A stretch of DNA of 64,000 bases from Symbiodinium natans (GCA_905221605.1 CAJNDS010001990.1:376001-440000); one strand, 5' to 3'. Shown: positions 11,131-21,984, counted from the stretch's first letter. Numbers and translations: made by a program. Notes: generated by a model from the letters alone, not told the origin.

Positions 11131-11366
11131 CCCCCCCCCCATGGAGTCGTCTCCCATCACATGACCCCCTCAGCCACCGCAAGCCCTATAACGTCTTGAC
11201 ACCCTACACACCCTGAAACACTAAACCCTAAACCCTAAACCCCCAAATCCTAATCCCCCTAAACCCCTAAGACCCTAAACCCTCAAACCCCTACAAGTAG
11301 CCCCTAAAGCCCAAACCCTAAACCCCAAACCCTAAACCCTAAACCTAAACCTAAACCTCCCTTCAG

Positions 11367-12962
11367 GTCCTGAGCATGCTGATGGTGCTGAGCCATTTCG
11401 AGGAGGGGGGGACGAACCTCGGTAGGCTCTTGGGACATTTTATGGATTTTCCATTATTGTAAACCCTAAGCCCTAAACCCCAAACCCCAAACCCGAATCC
11501 CTAATCCCTAAACCCTAAACCCTAAACCCTAAGCCCTAAACCCGAAACCTTAAACCCTAAACCTTAAACCCTAAACCCCAAATCCTAAACCCTAAAACAT
11601 TTTTCAAGGGTATTTTTAATGGCCATCCTAGGAACCTCACGCGGCATCCGCAGCTCCTGGATCTCGTGAGGCACAACCGGTGGCTGGAGGACGGATCAGG
11701 GTGTAGGGTTTAGTGTCTAGGGTTTAGGGTTCAGGGTTCAGGGTTCTAGGGTTTAGGGTTTAGGGTTTAGGGTTTAGGGTTTAGGGTTTAGTGAAACCCT
11801 GAACCTCCCGCGCCCCAGGACGATCCTGGAGCCCTGGAGCTTCTGTGCCGGATCCACAACTTCCACATGAAGGGGGCCGAGGACTCCTCTTGGCTGTGGC
11901 TTCAGGGGTTTAGGGGTTTAGGGGCTTAGGGGTTTAGGGGTTTGGGGTTTAGGGTTTAGGGTTTCGGGTTTAGGGTTTAGGGTTTAGGGTTTAGGGTTTA
12001 GGGTTTAGGGTTAGGGGTTAGGGTTAGTATAAGGTTGGGATGTTCCCCCTTATACTAATGGCCCTTCATAGGCCTGTTATAATAAGGGGGCATCCCAATC
12101 AAAGGGCCTTGACGGTAGTCCCTAAACCCACCGCATTCCCCAACAACTAAAACCCCCTGAAGCCGAATCCCCCTGAAGCCTAAACCCCGCCCCCCCCCAC
12201 GCCCCCCCCACCCAAGCCTAAACCCCTTCCTAAAACCTACACTCCCTAAACCCTACTAAACTCTAAACCTCCCGAGCCACAAAAAGCTTTCCCTGGGGTG
12301 TCTCACAGTTACATAAGCTACCCGTGAGTTTCAATCAAGCGTTATCCCTAAGCCCGGCAGCAAGGACAAGGGTCTGCCACCCTTGGCCCCGGAGCAGGAG
12401 AAGCTGGAACACAGGCGCAAAGATCCTGTGAGCCAGGGAAAGGGTTTAGGGTTTAGGGTAGAGGGGTTCAGGGATAGGGTATAGGGGTTTAGGGGCTTAG
12501 GATTTAGTTGTTCGGTGTTAGCGTTTATGGGTTTTAAGGTTAAGGGGGCTGATGGGTTTGCTTTAGGTCTAGGTCTTGGGGTTGGGGGTTTAGGGTTGTT
12601 CGAATCGAGGTCCCTTGTTTGGGGTACCGCTTGGGATATTCCACTTATACTAGCAGTAATCGGGATTCTAGTACCCCGATTACATTCCCTTTTCAGGACC
12701 GTTATTATAGGGGGGCACATCCCAAGGTCCCACGGACATAAGGTTTTGGCGTCAAGGTAGGGAAACCCGGCTTTGTGGTGCTTTACTGCAACTTTAGATC
12801 CTTAGCCTTTTTGGGACCATGATTTAGGTCATCTACCACAGAGTTGTATTTGAAGAGGCTATTGTGCCTGACCTTGACCGCAGGTTCCGGAGCATGTGCC
12901 TCAGTGCCATCAACACCCTAGCAGCAGCCAAGAAAGCCGGATGCGGCAGCCCCAGAGCTACT
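11367..12962 (+). CDS. Five-exon chain of an unrecognised protein (leucine- and histidine-rich segment)
   Basis: Exons 11367-11413, 11632-11689, 11819-11907, 12361-12429 and 12884-12962. Joined they read VLSMLMVLSHFEEGG, TNLTRHPQLLDLVRHNRWLE, DDPGALELLCRIHNFHMKG, AEDSSWLWLQG, KDKGLPPLAPEQEKLEHRRK and FRSMCLSAINTLAAAKKAG. Introns 1 and 2 are GA-AG with direct repeats GAACCTC and GACG at their ends; joining on them gives a seamless frame, the best evidence that these islands are exons. The third exon is followed by GTTTAGGGG as donor. For the last junction a GT or a GA donor (12428 or 12430) is possible. Function unknown. Confidence 0.7.
11461..11595 (-). repeat. CCCTAAA array inside a GA-AG intron
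   Basis: Degenerate CCCTAAA, CCCTAAG and CCCCAAA heptamers filling most of the 218-nt intron between 11413 and 11632. Confidence 0.85.
12035..12098. mobile_element. Palindromic element family A, short copy
   Basis: Begins TTGGGATGTTCCCCCTTATA and ends with the near-complement TAAGGGGGCATCCCAA. Internal part reduced. Sits in the intron between 11907 and 12361. Confidence 0.8.
12631..12725. mobile_element. Palindromic element family A
   Basis: TTGGGATATTCCACTTATAC to GGGGGGCACATCCCAA with the internal palindrome AATCGGGATTCTAGTACCCC. No coding capacity; MITE-like. Lies in the intron before the exon at 12884. Confidence 0.8.
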
Positions 12963-13878
12963 GTAGGACCCGGAGTAGGCCCTTGCTTTCTTTAGGGTTG
13001 GGGTCTCCTGATAGTTCCCTTAAAGCCAAAACGGGCGTGCACCCTTTCATTCCTAGTCTACTCCTGGGTCTAGTACTTGCGTGCGGAAGATGTGCAGTCG
13101 AGGTTCCGTTGTGTGGGGGCTTGCAGCAGAGTAGGGGGCAGCAGAGTTTTCAGACATTCGCCAGCGCATGGTTGCATGCTTGCTGCTGCTCTGACCTCCT
13201 TCCCTGAGGCTTCCTTCCATGCGTCGCCCCGAAGCTGGCCCAAGCCCATAAACACAAACCAACAAAAGCTAGCCGAGCCTACTCATCACCGCCGAAATGG
13301 CACTGCGCAATAATGCAACGGCATGGTCAACCATTGCATGTCTGTCGTAACGCCAATGCTGCATCGGTGCCTGAGGGCATTCTGATCAAGAGAACCGTGC
13401 CAAGCTGGTGCTCCTCCATCTTAGCCTTCCTACGCCTTCCTACGTAGGGCTATGTCGTTTTGCTCCGCTTCTCAGCAAAGTTCTCGCAGAAGCTCGTCCC
13501 AGCCTGTGGCTAGTGACGAAGCTCCACGCTCGCGTCTCTTTTTCCTGTGGCTCCTTGCCTCAATAGTCGGGTGGCATTTTGCCACATTTTGCCATTCCGG
13601 ACTTTGCAGACAGTTCAAACAGGCATGGAGCTCTCTATTTTGTTTTGCAATGGATCCCATCGGCGACTTGGATGTTCATGAACCCCAGGCCGCCAGAACC
13701 CCGTAGCATTTTCTCAAGTCCCCGACACCAGTCTGCACCAGAGGGTTTAGGCTTTACTAGGGTTAATCTTAGCCCTGCTCTTATTGTAAACTCACTCTAA
13801 ACCCGAAACCCTAAACCCTAAACCCTAAACCCTAAACCCTAAACCCTAAACCCAACTCCGAAATCCAATGCCCTCCAG
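12963..13878. other. Intron-like stretch without clear exon
   Basis: Starts with CCCGGAGTAGGCCCTTGC, which recurs near 36664 (family C-like). 13080-13740 is unique with several overlapping ORFs of 60-100 codons on both strands, none recognisable. A CCCTAAA array (13796-13856) ends it, just before the next exon. Confidence 0.5.
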
Positions 13879-13965
13879 GCAGTCCACCTCACGACCCCTC
13901 CCAGATGATGCCCTGGCTCTGGCAAGTATCGCCCCGGAACTCCCCAAGCTCGTGCGCAGCTGCTC
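13879..13965 (+). CDS. Exon-like island between CCCTAAA and TTTAGGG arrays
   Basis: Preceded by CCCTCCAG and flanked by a CCCTAAA array upstream and a long TTTAGGG array (13981-14097) downstream. Two frames are open, reading LPDDALALASIAPELPKLVR or HDPSQMMPWLWQVSPR. Donor not clear. Function unknown. Confidence 0.45.
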
Positions 13966-14258
13966 GTCTTGACTAATTCAGGGTTGGGGTTTAGGGTTTA
14001 GGGTTTAGGGTTTAGGGTTTAGGGTTTAGGGTTTAGGGTTTAGGGTTTAGGGTTTAGGGTTTAGAGTTTAGGGTTTAGGGTTTAGGGTTTGGGGTTGTGC
14101 TCTAGGATTTTGGGGGCTCTTGAGACGGTGGTGCTGCAGCATTCCAACGACAAACCCTACCCCAAACCTGGTAGCCTTCCACCTTGAAACCCTGAAACTT
14201 AAACCCTAAACCCTAAATCTTGAACCTTGAAACCCTAAACCCCGCACAATCCACCAAG

Positions 14259-14343
14259 GTAGCGTCCAGAAGCCAGTCAGCTTTACACCCGGCGAGCAGT
14301 TTGCCAGCACACACAACGGCATCCGGATGGTCTCCGCGGACAG
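14259..14343 (+). CDS. Exon VQKPVSFTPGEQFASTHNG
   Basis: Clean open frame from CCAAG| to GACAG|GC, reading GSVQKPVSFTPGEQFASTH then NGIRMVSAD. Preceded by degenerate CCCTAAA. Likely GC donor. A small island at about 14123-14150 (TVVLQHSND) may be the exon before. Function unknown. Confidence 0.6.
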
Positions 14344-14511
14344 GCATTTCCGAATTTAGGGCTCCACCACCACCATTTACTTAGGAACCTCTTCAAAAAC
14401 ACACATACTTCCTTATCAGGGCAACGAAGGGATTATTGTTATTATCTCTTTCGCTTGGGTTGGGGGATTCTTAAGTACATAGTAGACCAGGTCTGGTATA
14501 CTCGCTCCCAG

Positions 14512-14702
14512 CGAGCAGATGCATGCCTCGCCAGCCATGCTTATGGCTTCGACCCAGGTTGGGATGTTCCCCCGTCTAATTAACAGGGATTAGAGTAGGG
14601 GGTACTATCATCCCTATGCAGGACTGTTAGTATATGGGGGAACATCCCAGCTGAAAGGTGTAACATGCAGTTCGAAAAGCAGCTTTCTAGAGAAGATGCT
14701 CC
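14512..14702 (+). CDS. Two exons separated by an intron made entirely of a family A element
   Basis: Exon 14512-14557 (CAG acceptor; EQMHASPAMLMASTQ) and exon 14651-14702 (LKGVTCSSKSSFLEKML) are in the same phase. The 93-nt intron 14558-14650 begins GTTGGGATG and ends CATCCCAG, so its splice dinucleotides are the outer ends of the palindromic element. The second exon is followed by GTAGTA, a normal donor. Function unknown. Confidence 0.6.
14558..14650. mobile_element. Family A element acting as a complete intron (candidate introner)
   Basis: Terminal inverted repeats GTTGGGATGTTCCCCC and GGGGGAACATCCCAG; internal palindrome with TAGGGATTAGAG-type sequence. Flanked by CCCAG on the left, and the element itself ends in CCCAG, giving a 5-bp direct repeat. 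Non-coding, MITE-like. Confidence 0.75.
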
Positions 14703-15239
14703 GTAGTACCTTTCTTCCCGCCTTCGTAGGATCCCTGCTGAACCCATGATGGAAAAAGAAACAGGGCAACCTTTTTTTCTGGAACCTCTGCCAAGAGGTG
14801 ACAGCACCCTTAACCACAGTCGAATCCGCTCTGGTTGTGGTCGGTGCACTGATCCATCGGGTTGCCTCTGCTTTCTCCGGTTTCCCCCTGTCTGAGTTGT
14901 TCCGAATCCCTAAACCCTAAACCCTAAACAAAAACCCTAAACCCTAAACCCTAAACCCCTTATAGAGTCCTCAAGGGAGCGCGGGGCTCCGGGCTTCAGA
15001 ATCAAGTCATGCAGACTGCGGCAAAAGGCCGATGCATGTTTGACGGCCTGTTCTTCTCCTTTCGGATACATTGTGTTGCTCTTCCTTATTTCTTGCTGTT
15101 GCAAGGAGAGCCTGCAGCACGTATAAGACCCCCTAACCCTAAACTTGAGCTTGGGGGTTTAAGATGGGTTTAAGCTAGAGGGTGCGCCCTCGTCTTCCCC
15201 CCCCCCCCCTCTTCCCCGCATCTGTTCGCTGAAGTGCAG
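14703..15239. other. Intron-like stretch
   Basis: Unique sequence plus CCCTAAA block (14905-14960). An island at about 14975-15060 is open (GLQNQVMQTAAKGRCMF) and could be an exon, but its splice sites are not convincing. C-run at 15198-15209. Confidence 0.4.
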
Positions 15240-15297
15240 GCGAAAGGACATGTTGACGTCCGTGCAGGATGCTGCCGCCTATACTGAGGACTTCAAG
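15240..15297 (+). CDS. Exon RKDMLTSVQDAAAYTEDFK
   Basis: 58 nt between GTGCAG| and AAG|GTCCGG, both good splice sites. Followed at once by TTTAGGG repeats (15307-15362). Helical-looking segment, no family recognised. Confidence 0.65.
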
Positions 15298-16011
15298 GTC
15301 CGGCTGGGTTTAGGGTTTAGGGTTTAGGGCTTAGGGCTTAGGGCTTAGGGCTTAGGGCTTGGGGTTTAAGAGTGGTTTCTGTGTTAGGTTTCAGATTGTC
15401 AGGGAAGTGCTCAGGGGTTCCGGGTTCAGGATTCAACGTAGGGCTTTCTTTCGTTTTCTTGGTTCCTCGGGGTTTAAGGCCGTGGGTCTATCTGTAGAGT
15501 CAGCTTCGAGCTTTGATTCTGCTTCTCTTGCATGCTGTGTTAACAGGTCTGCTGTCGGCGCAAGTACAGCAACTTAGCCAGATGCCGCTAGGTTGCAAGC
15601 AGCTTTTCCAATGTCCTACATCTACATTAAGCAGCAGTTTGCATGAATACGTTCTACTGTCATACAACAACATCTGACTCTAAGCACAAAGCACAATGAC
15701 AAGGACCAACATTACCTTGCTTATAGCTTTGTGTAAGCATTCCTCGGAAGTTCAACTTATAGTACTAGTGGGTTGTGGAACCCTAAGCCCTAAACCCCTT
15801 CGGTGAACCTTTATCCCCTCTCTTACCCCAAAACTACAAACCCAGAACCTTGCCGTGGACCGTCAATCATCAGAATAGCCCTGTTGACTGAGGGATACTC
15901 AATTCTGTCCAAGGTTCAAGGGGGGTATATAACCCAAGGTTCCCTAATACTCCCTATTACTCCCGAAGGCCCCATCCCTAGGTACCCCCCCATGAAACCC
16001 GCTCCCTCAAG

Positions 16012-16180
16012 GACCCTAAACCCTAAACCCCAAAACCCTAAAACCCGAAAACCCGAAAACCCGAAACCCGAAAACCCGAAAACCCGAAAACCCGAAAACC
16101 CGAAAACCCGAAAACCCGGAAACCCGTAAACCCGTAAACCCGTAAACCCGTAAACCCTAAACCCTAAACCCTAAACCCTA
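16012..16180 (-). repeat. Degenerate AAAACCCG / AAACCCT array
   Basis: Starts and ends as CCCTAAA but the middle is an 8-bp AAAACCCG variant (about 9 copies) and AAACCCGT. Lies just upstream of the EF-hand exon. Confidence 0.85.
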
Positions 16181-16185
16181 CCCAG

Positions 16186-19100
16186 GTTGGCGCCTTCTTC
16201 TGGACACACCTGGTCTTGGCCGCGTCTCCTTCGTTCCTTTCTGCCGCGCTGCACGGTCCATGGGCTTCACCCACATCTCCACGCCGCTCAGCGGCTTTTT
16301 GTTTGGTTTAGGGTTTAGGGTTTAGGGTTTAGGGTGTAGGGTTTAGGGTTTAGGGTTTAGGGTTTAGGGTTTAGGGTTTAGGCTTGAGCTAGATGGCAAG
16401 GCAGGGTCTTGGGGATATTTTCGCTCCTCGGCTTTAAGAGGATCTCATTTAGGAAAGCTGTGAGGATCAAGGAGGAAGGCCGTATGGGAATAAATAAGAG
16501 AACAAGGCATGCCAAGAGGCGCGTGGGTTACGCAAGAGGTCTTGCTTGCCCGATAAGGCTGCGAGCCAAAGGAGAAAGGCCTTACCCGACTAGTTCGTTG
16601 CAATTATATCCTCAACCCTCAAGCCTCAACCCTCAAGCCTCAAGCCTCAAGCCTCAACCCTTAACCCTTAACCCTAAACCCTACCATAGGGAACTCGGGA
16701 AGCAAGCACCTCGCAGACCCTACGTAACGCTTGCAGGGATTCCATCGGGGGTAACCTCGTTCCCTAATTCAATTCCCTACCAAGAATAAGTTGCTGAGTT
16801 CCGGCGCGGCCATTTGTGAATGTTTTTTTGTTAGGAAGTCATGTCTCGCAGGATCCCTATGTGCCTAAAGCCTAAACCCTACAAACCCCAAACCGTAAAC
16901 CCTAAACCCTAAAAACCCTAAGCCCTAAACCCTATAAACCCTAAACCCTGCAAACCCTGAACCCTACACCCCAAGCTCGAAACCTCCTCGATGCTACCCC
17001 TCCCAGATTCCTCCGGATGTGTTATTGGACGCAGCCCTTACGCAGAGTGGTTCCATGTAGTTCCCAAAAAGGAACCCCCAAAGCCGTGAGGTTGTGGAAG
17101 CAGCTTGACTCGAACAGCAGCGGCTTCATCACGTTGGAAAGCTGGGATCCGCGAGCGTACAAGAACCTCATGCAGTTCCGGACGAGACTCGGCCCTACTT
17201 GGAGGTTCATGGTACTTATTAACCATTGATAACTGTACTTAGTAGGCCCCTTAAGTGGCCGAATATGGTTATAAGTACAGGTATAAGTACAGTTATAGTT
17301 CGTCAAGAAGTACCATGAACCTCCAAGTAGACCTTAAACCCAGAGGGTCCACTTGCAGGACTATGATATGTACCTCGGGGCCCCTATAAGCCCCTAAGCC
17401 TGAATTGACTAAACCTTTTAAAATGTAAACCCCTGAAAGCCCAAGCCCCTAGAAGAAACCCCAGTAAACCCTCTACAAACTTGGCAGCGCGGTGGGACGC
17501 TTTTCGCGTTTTTGTTTTCAAGGCTCTCTCATAAAGTAACAACCCACAAAAGGGCGCCCATAGCATATTATCCCTAAAGCCCACACCCTAAACCCTAAAC
17601 CCTAAACCCTAAACCCTAGGTTACAGGGCTACCACGGAATCCCCGAGAGACTCACTTCTTGTCTTTTGGGAGACAGGATCTGCCTTCGTGAGTTCGGCGG
17701 CCTGCGGGAAGCCTTCAAGCAGCTTTGACCATGACAGGTTCGAGGTTTAGGGTTTAGGGTTCAGGGTTGAGGGTTTAGGGTTTAGGTTTAGGGTTTAGGG
17801 TTAAGGGTTTAGGGTTTGGGGTTTCGGGTTTAGGGTGCCAGGGGCTTCAGGGGTTCGGGGTGTACAGGGTTTTCCGGGGTCTGGGTTTGGGGTTCACCTG
17901 GACCACCGCAGTACACTGTACACTCAATTGTACACTCAATTGAACAGCCACGTTTCCTGATTGTGAAAAGTCCCACCCACTGTTGGCAAGTGCCAAGAGC
18001 AATCTTCAAGTATGCAACGGTCTGAACGGCCGGCACTGTTTAGTTTTCCCGACGCAGTGGGGCACAGATGGGGTTTCAGGGATCCGGGTCTTAGGTTTCC
18101 CTAAACCCTAAACCGTAAACCCTAAACCCTAAACCCTAAACCCTAATTGCTTCCGGTCAGGGCCTCTTGTGGCTCAGGAGGCGTTGCGAGAGGTCCACGG
18201 GCCTGACAAGGCATTCAGTGAATCATGAAACACCAGGGCTGAAAGGGGTGTAAAACGACTTTGAGCAGGGAGGGACTCCCGGAATCCTGAATCTAAGCAA
18301 CCCCAGACCCTAAACCCTAAACCCCAAACCCTAAACCCCAAACCCTAAGCCCAAGTTCGGAGTTGGAACTTGAAGTGTTGAGTGGATTTGAGAGAGTTCG
18401 TTGGGTTCCTGCTTTTTGTCTTCATTGTACTGAGATTGCGCTCATGCCTTGCATATAGTTACAATGAGATGTTACAAATCTCCCTCCATCCCCCTCCCCA
18501 AACCCTAAACGCTATACCCTAGACCCTACACCCGAGACCCCAAACCCCAAACCCCAAACCCCAAACCCCAAACCCCCGCCCCCCCCCCCCCCCCCTCCCC
18601 CCCTCTCCCCAAAGCACTCCAGCTCAATGCCAACGCCTGAGGTTTGGCCTTGACAGAAGCGGCTCCGGCACGTGCGGCTTGGTGACCATGGTTTGGGAAG
18701 GTTCCCCCTTATACCAACAGTCCTTAATAGGGATTCCCTAAACCCTAAACCCTAAACCCCTTGTACAAACAGCTCCTTAATAGGGATTGATAGTACCCCC
18801 CCCGAGTATAATCCCTATACACTAACAGCTCCTTAATGGGGATTCTAGTAACCCCCCGAGTGTAATCCCTAACAGCTCCTTAATCGGGATTATAGTACCC
18901 CCCCCCCATTATAATCCTCATTAAGGACTGGTAGTATGCTCCTTAAAAGGGATTATAGTACCCCCCGAGTATAATCCTTATTCAGGACTGGTAGTACAAG
19001 GGGGAACATCCCACACAATGGGAAGATTCCGTGCCTTTGTTGGGTTCTTGTTCGGGTCTTCTGCAGGCAGCAGGGAGTGGCTTTTTAAATGGACTCCATC

Positions 19101-20153
19101 TAAGGTTTGCAAGGTTTTTTAGAGTTTGGAGGTTATAGTAAGGGGCTCACTTTGTTCTGGATTCGGTTTTGTCAACTGATGGATCTTTGCTTTAGAGGTG
19201 GAGGTTGTCAGCTGCCGAGACAGACTTCTTAGAGATAGCCTGATCGGTGCGGTGGCTATCTTTAACTACCCCGGAAGACCTCAGAGCGGTTGCGAGAAGC
19301 ATGGTGCGGCAAACCCTAAACCCGAAACCCTAAACCGGGTCGACTGTAGTGCACCAGGGTCGACCGTAGTAGGGCTTGAGGCAAGTCCCCTGGCCCCTGC
19401 CTGCTTCGCCATGAGCTTGCTGCCTAAGGCACAAAGAAGGAGTTCCGGCAATTCCTTCAGGAGCCTGCTTGTTCCTACTTCCCTAAACAGCCCTTAAGCC
19501 ATAGAAACCTCAGTCGTAAACCTTCAGGGCTTGGGCTTTAGTAAGGGTTTGACACCTCCAAAACCTGCCCCAACAAGTCATTATGGTTTAGGGTTTAGGG
19601 TTCCTGAAGGAAGCCTGGGTTGCTAGAGCGTAGGGTTTAGAGTTAGGGATTAGGGCTTAGGGCTTAGGGCTTACGTTGTAGGGTGGTGGGCTCGCTCCAG
19701 ACTCCAGACCATCCTGCAACATGTGTGGTGCAAACTGCGATAGCACGCAACATGGGGGCGCCCCAAACCCCCAAAACCCTAAACCCGTAAACCCTTAAAC
19801 CTCGAAAGCCCTTAGACCCCACTGTGCCCGTAAACCCTTAAACCCTACGACCAACCCTACGACCTTGAACGCTCAAACCTTTCAACCCCGAAAACCCGAA
19901 AACCCTTCACGGCCTTAAACCCGAAGACAAAGCCTTACATCCCTAAATCTCTAACGCCCTAAACCCTTAAACCCTCTTAAACCCCTAACCCCTAAAGCCC
20001 TTAAAACCCTTAAACCCCCCAAAACCCCATATACCCCTACAACCCTAACACCCTAAACCCTAAACCCCTGGAGGAGTTCGATTTTGCTGGGGACTGGGGG
20101 GCCTTGTGGGGCGCTCTGGATGAGAACCAGGATGGCATGCTCACTGCTCCTAG
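16186..20153 (+). CDS. Multi-EF-hand calcium-binding protein, five exons recognised
   Basis: Exons 16186-16300, 17007-17180, 17677-17721, 18642-18681 (or 18690) and 20074-20153. Exon 1 reads WRLLLDTPGLGRVSFVPFCR, an EF-hand-like helix-loop-helix with a weak loop. Exon 2 ends LWKQLDSNSSGFITLESWD, with loop positions D, N, S, G, I; its last residues NLMQFR join through a GA-AG intron to ICLREFGGLREAFKQ in exon 3. A GC-AG junction then gives FGLDRSGSGTCGLV. Exon 5 has DWGALWGALDENQDGMLTAP, a good loop. The joins up to exon 4 are in frame; an exon may be missing before exon 5. Such spaced EF-hand repeats are common in dinoflagellates, where they presumably sense calcium; the partner is unknown. 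Introns are full of TTTAGGG/CCCTAAA plus family A and B elements. Confidence 0.7.
17198..17327. mobile_element. Palindromic element family B with TA flanks
   Basis: CTTGGAGGTTCATGGTACTT at one end and AAGTACCATGAACCTCCAAG at the other, with TA directly outside both ends, the target-site duplication typical of Tc1/mariner-type elements. 130 bp, no ORF. It lies in the EF-hand gene's intron 17181-17676. Confidence 0.85.
18692..19013. mobile_element. Family A element, expanded copy
   Basis: Left end TTTGGGAAGGTTCCCCCTTA, right end GTACAAGGGGGAACATCCCA. The interior is amplified: the segment CTCCTTAATAGGGATT...AGTACCCCCC recurs about five times, and a short CCCTAAA block (18727-18756) is nested inside. 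Starts just after the EF-hand exon ending 18681/18690. Confidence 0.75.
19014..20073. other. Intron-like stretch of the EF-hand gene
   Basis: Unique sequence with a 99-codon ORF (19198-19497) that runs through repeat-like segments and resembles nothing known, followed by degenerate CCCTAAA-like filler (19755-20070). Confidence 0.45.
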
Positions 20154-20407
20154 GTTGCCGAGTTTGGGGTTTGGGGTTTGGGGCTTGGGGCTTAGGGTTT
20201 AGGATGGCTCACTGCTCCTAGGTGGCCGAGTTTGGGTTTTGCGAGGGTTGAGGTTTTCGGGTTTATCAGGCTTTGAGGGTTTGAGAGCCTTTTTTTTTAG
20301 AATTTATCAGGGTTTGAGGGTTTCAGAGCCTTAGAGAACCCTAATCCCAAGACTTGCCCCAAGCCCTAAATTTAAGCTTACCCCCAAGCCCCTTCTACCC
20401 CCCTAAC

Positions 20408-20508
20408 TTGGGATGCTCCCCCTTATACGAACAGTGCTGAAGAGGGAGCATCGTTCCCGTTATTCTAATCCCTAGTAAGGACTGTCAGTATAGGGGGGAA
20501 CATCCCAA
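20408..20508. mobile_element. Palindromic element family A
   Basis: TTGGGATGCTCCCCCTTATA to GGGGGGAACATCCCAA, 101 bp, internal symmetry around GGGAGCATCGTTCCCG. Non-coding. Confidence 0.85.
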
Positions 20509-21030
20509 CCCCTAACCCTAGATCAACATTTCATAGAAGCCCTCGTCCCTGAACCCTAAACCCTAAACCCTAAACCCTAAACCCTAAACCCTGAACCAAA
20601 ACGGCAAGCCATGGCAACCAGGTGACCATGAGGGTTTTACGGTTTTGGGTTTTTTGTCTGGTTTTTAGGGCTTTTTGGGATTTTAAGGGCTTTTAGGGTT
20701 TTTTGGGACCTTTAGGGCTTTTAGGGCGTTTGAGGGTTTTCAGGGTTTTTAGGGCTTGTCGGGTTTTCAGGGTTTAGGGAACACAGAACGATGCGCCGAG
20801 CTTAGGAGTTCTCAGTCTTCGAAGGTTTTGAAGGGGGTCTAGGGTTTAGGGTTTAGGGTGTAGGGTGTAGGGTTTAGGGTTTAGGGCCAAATAGAGCGCG
20901 TACTGCAGTAGCTATAGCAGCATGATACCTAGGACCCAGAGGTAGGCCCCCATTCCCTTTTGCTGGGGTCGCTTAGGTTCCCTTAAAAAAGAGGGGAGCC
21001 TTGTTATTCCTAGGTAAGTAGGAGCTTCAG

Positions 21031-21106
21031 GTACCCGAACGGTTCAGGAAGATCGGCTCGCTCTCTTCCGAGGCAGATGAGTTGGACTTTCTTTCGCAGT
21101 GGCAGG
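21031..21106 (+). CDS. Exon VPERFRKIGSLSSEADELDF
   Basis: Between GCTTCAG| and GGCAGG|GTGAGA. Continues LSQWQ. Good open frame and strong donor. Could extend the EF-hand protein or belong to another gene. Confidence 0.65.
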
Positions 21107-21726
21107 GTGAGAGGCACCGACGTGATGAGGCCAGTTTGGCGGAATACACCACCGAATCGTGCTAAAGTCTGTAAACTGCCCAAAAACCTTAGAGCTGCAA
21201 AGGCAACAGCAACTAAGCCTGAAGATTGCAGGCTTTCCGAAGCCGCATGGGTTTAGTTCAGTCTACCGGTTCTGAAGGGCTTTGGGGTCACGGGAGGAGC
21301 CTTGGGGATGAAAAGCTTCGGCCGGGGGGGGGGGGAGGGGGGTGCATTCACTTCACACATGAGAACTCCACGGGCTCAACTTCGAATCCCATTTGACTTC
21401 GTAAGTAAGCTGGGTTCTTGGGATTTTGGTAGGGTTTCTAGGGGGGACACGAAGTAGACTTACTTCGTAACTGAATGAGTACAGTGTGCACGTTTGTGGG
21501 GCTCATGAACTCAGAAAGTACGCATACGTAGCCTGGTGGCTCCCTGTTCGTTGCTGAGCATCTGGAGAGCTTTCTTTTGGGGGTCTTCCCCAGCACAATG
21601 GTATGGAATGTAGGGTTCAGGGCTTCTGGAACTTTGGCACAGGGTTTAGGGTTTAGGATTTAGGGTTTGGGGTTTAGGGTTTAGGGTTTAGGGTTTAGGG
21701 TTTAGGGCTTCAAGAAAGTATTGGCA

Positions 21727-21847
21727 GTATTGGTCCCTGCACCCTGCCGAGGTTGAGCGGCAGTTCCATCGTGGTCTAAAGCGCCTGATGCTCTGCCGCC
21801 AGGGCCGACTAGGCTCGAAGGCGCCACCCGGCGCGCTGTGGGCTCAG
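21727..21847 (+). CDS. Exon YWSLHPAEVERQFHRGLKRL
   Basis: Follows TTGGCAG and continues MLCRQGRLGSKAPPGALWAQ, a convincing 40-residue segment ending at GCTCAG. Here both sides carry TTTAGGG-type repeats, so it is an exception to the usual polarity. Function unknown. Confidence 0.6.
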
Positions 21848-21856
21848 GGATTAGGA

Positions 21857-21984
21857 GGTTCAGGGTCTAGGGTCTAGGGTCTAGGGTCTAGGGTCTAGGG
21901 TCTAGGGTCTAGGGTCTAGGGTTTAGGGTTTAGGGTTTAGGGTTTAGGGTTTAGGGTTTAGGGTTTAGGGTTTAGGGTTTAGGG
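21857..21984 (+). repeat. TAGGGTC array passing into TTTAGGG
   Basis: About nine TAGGGTC heptamers followed by about nine perfect TTTAGGG heptamers, i.e. a variant block homogenised next to the canonical one. Confidence 0.9.
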
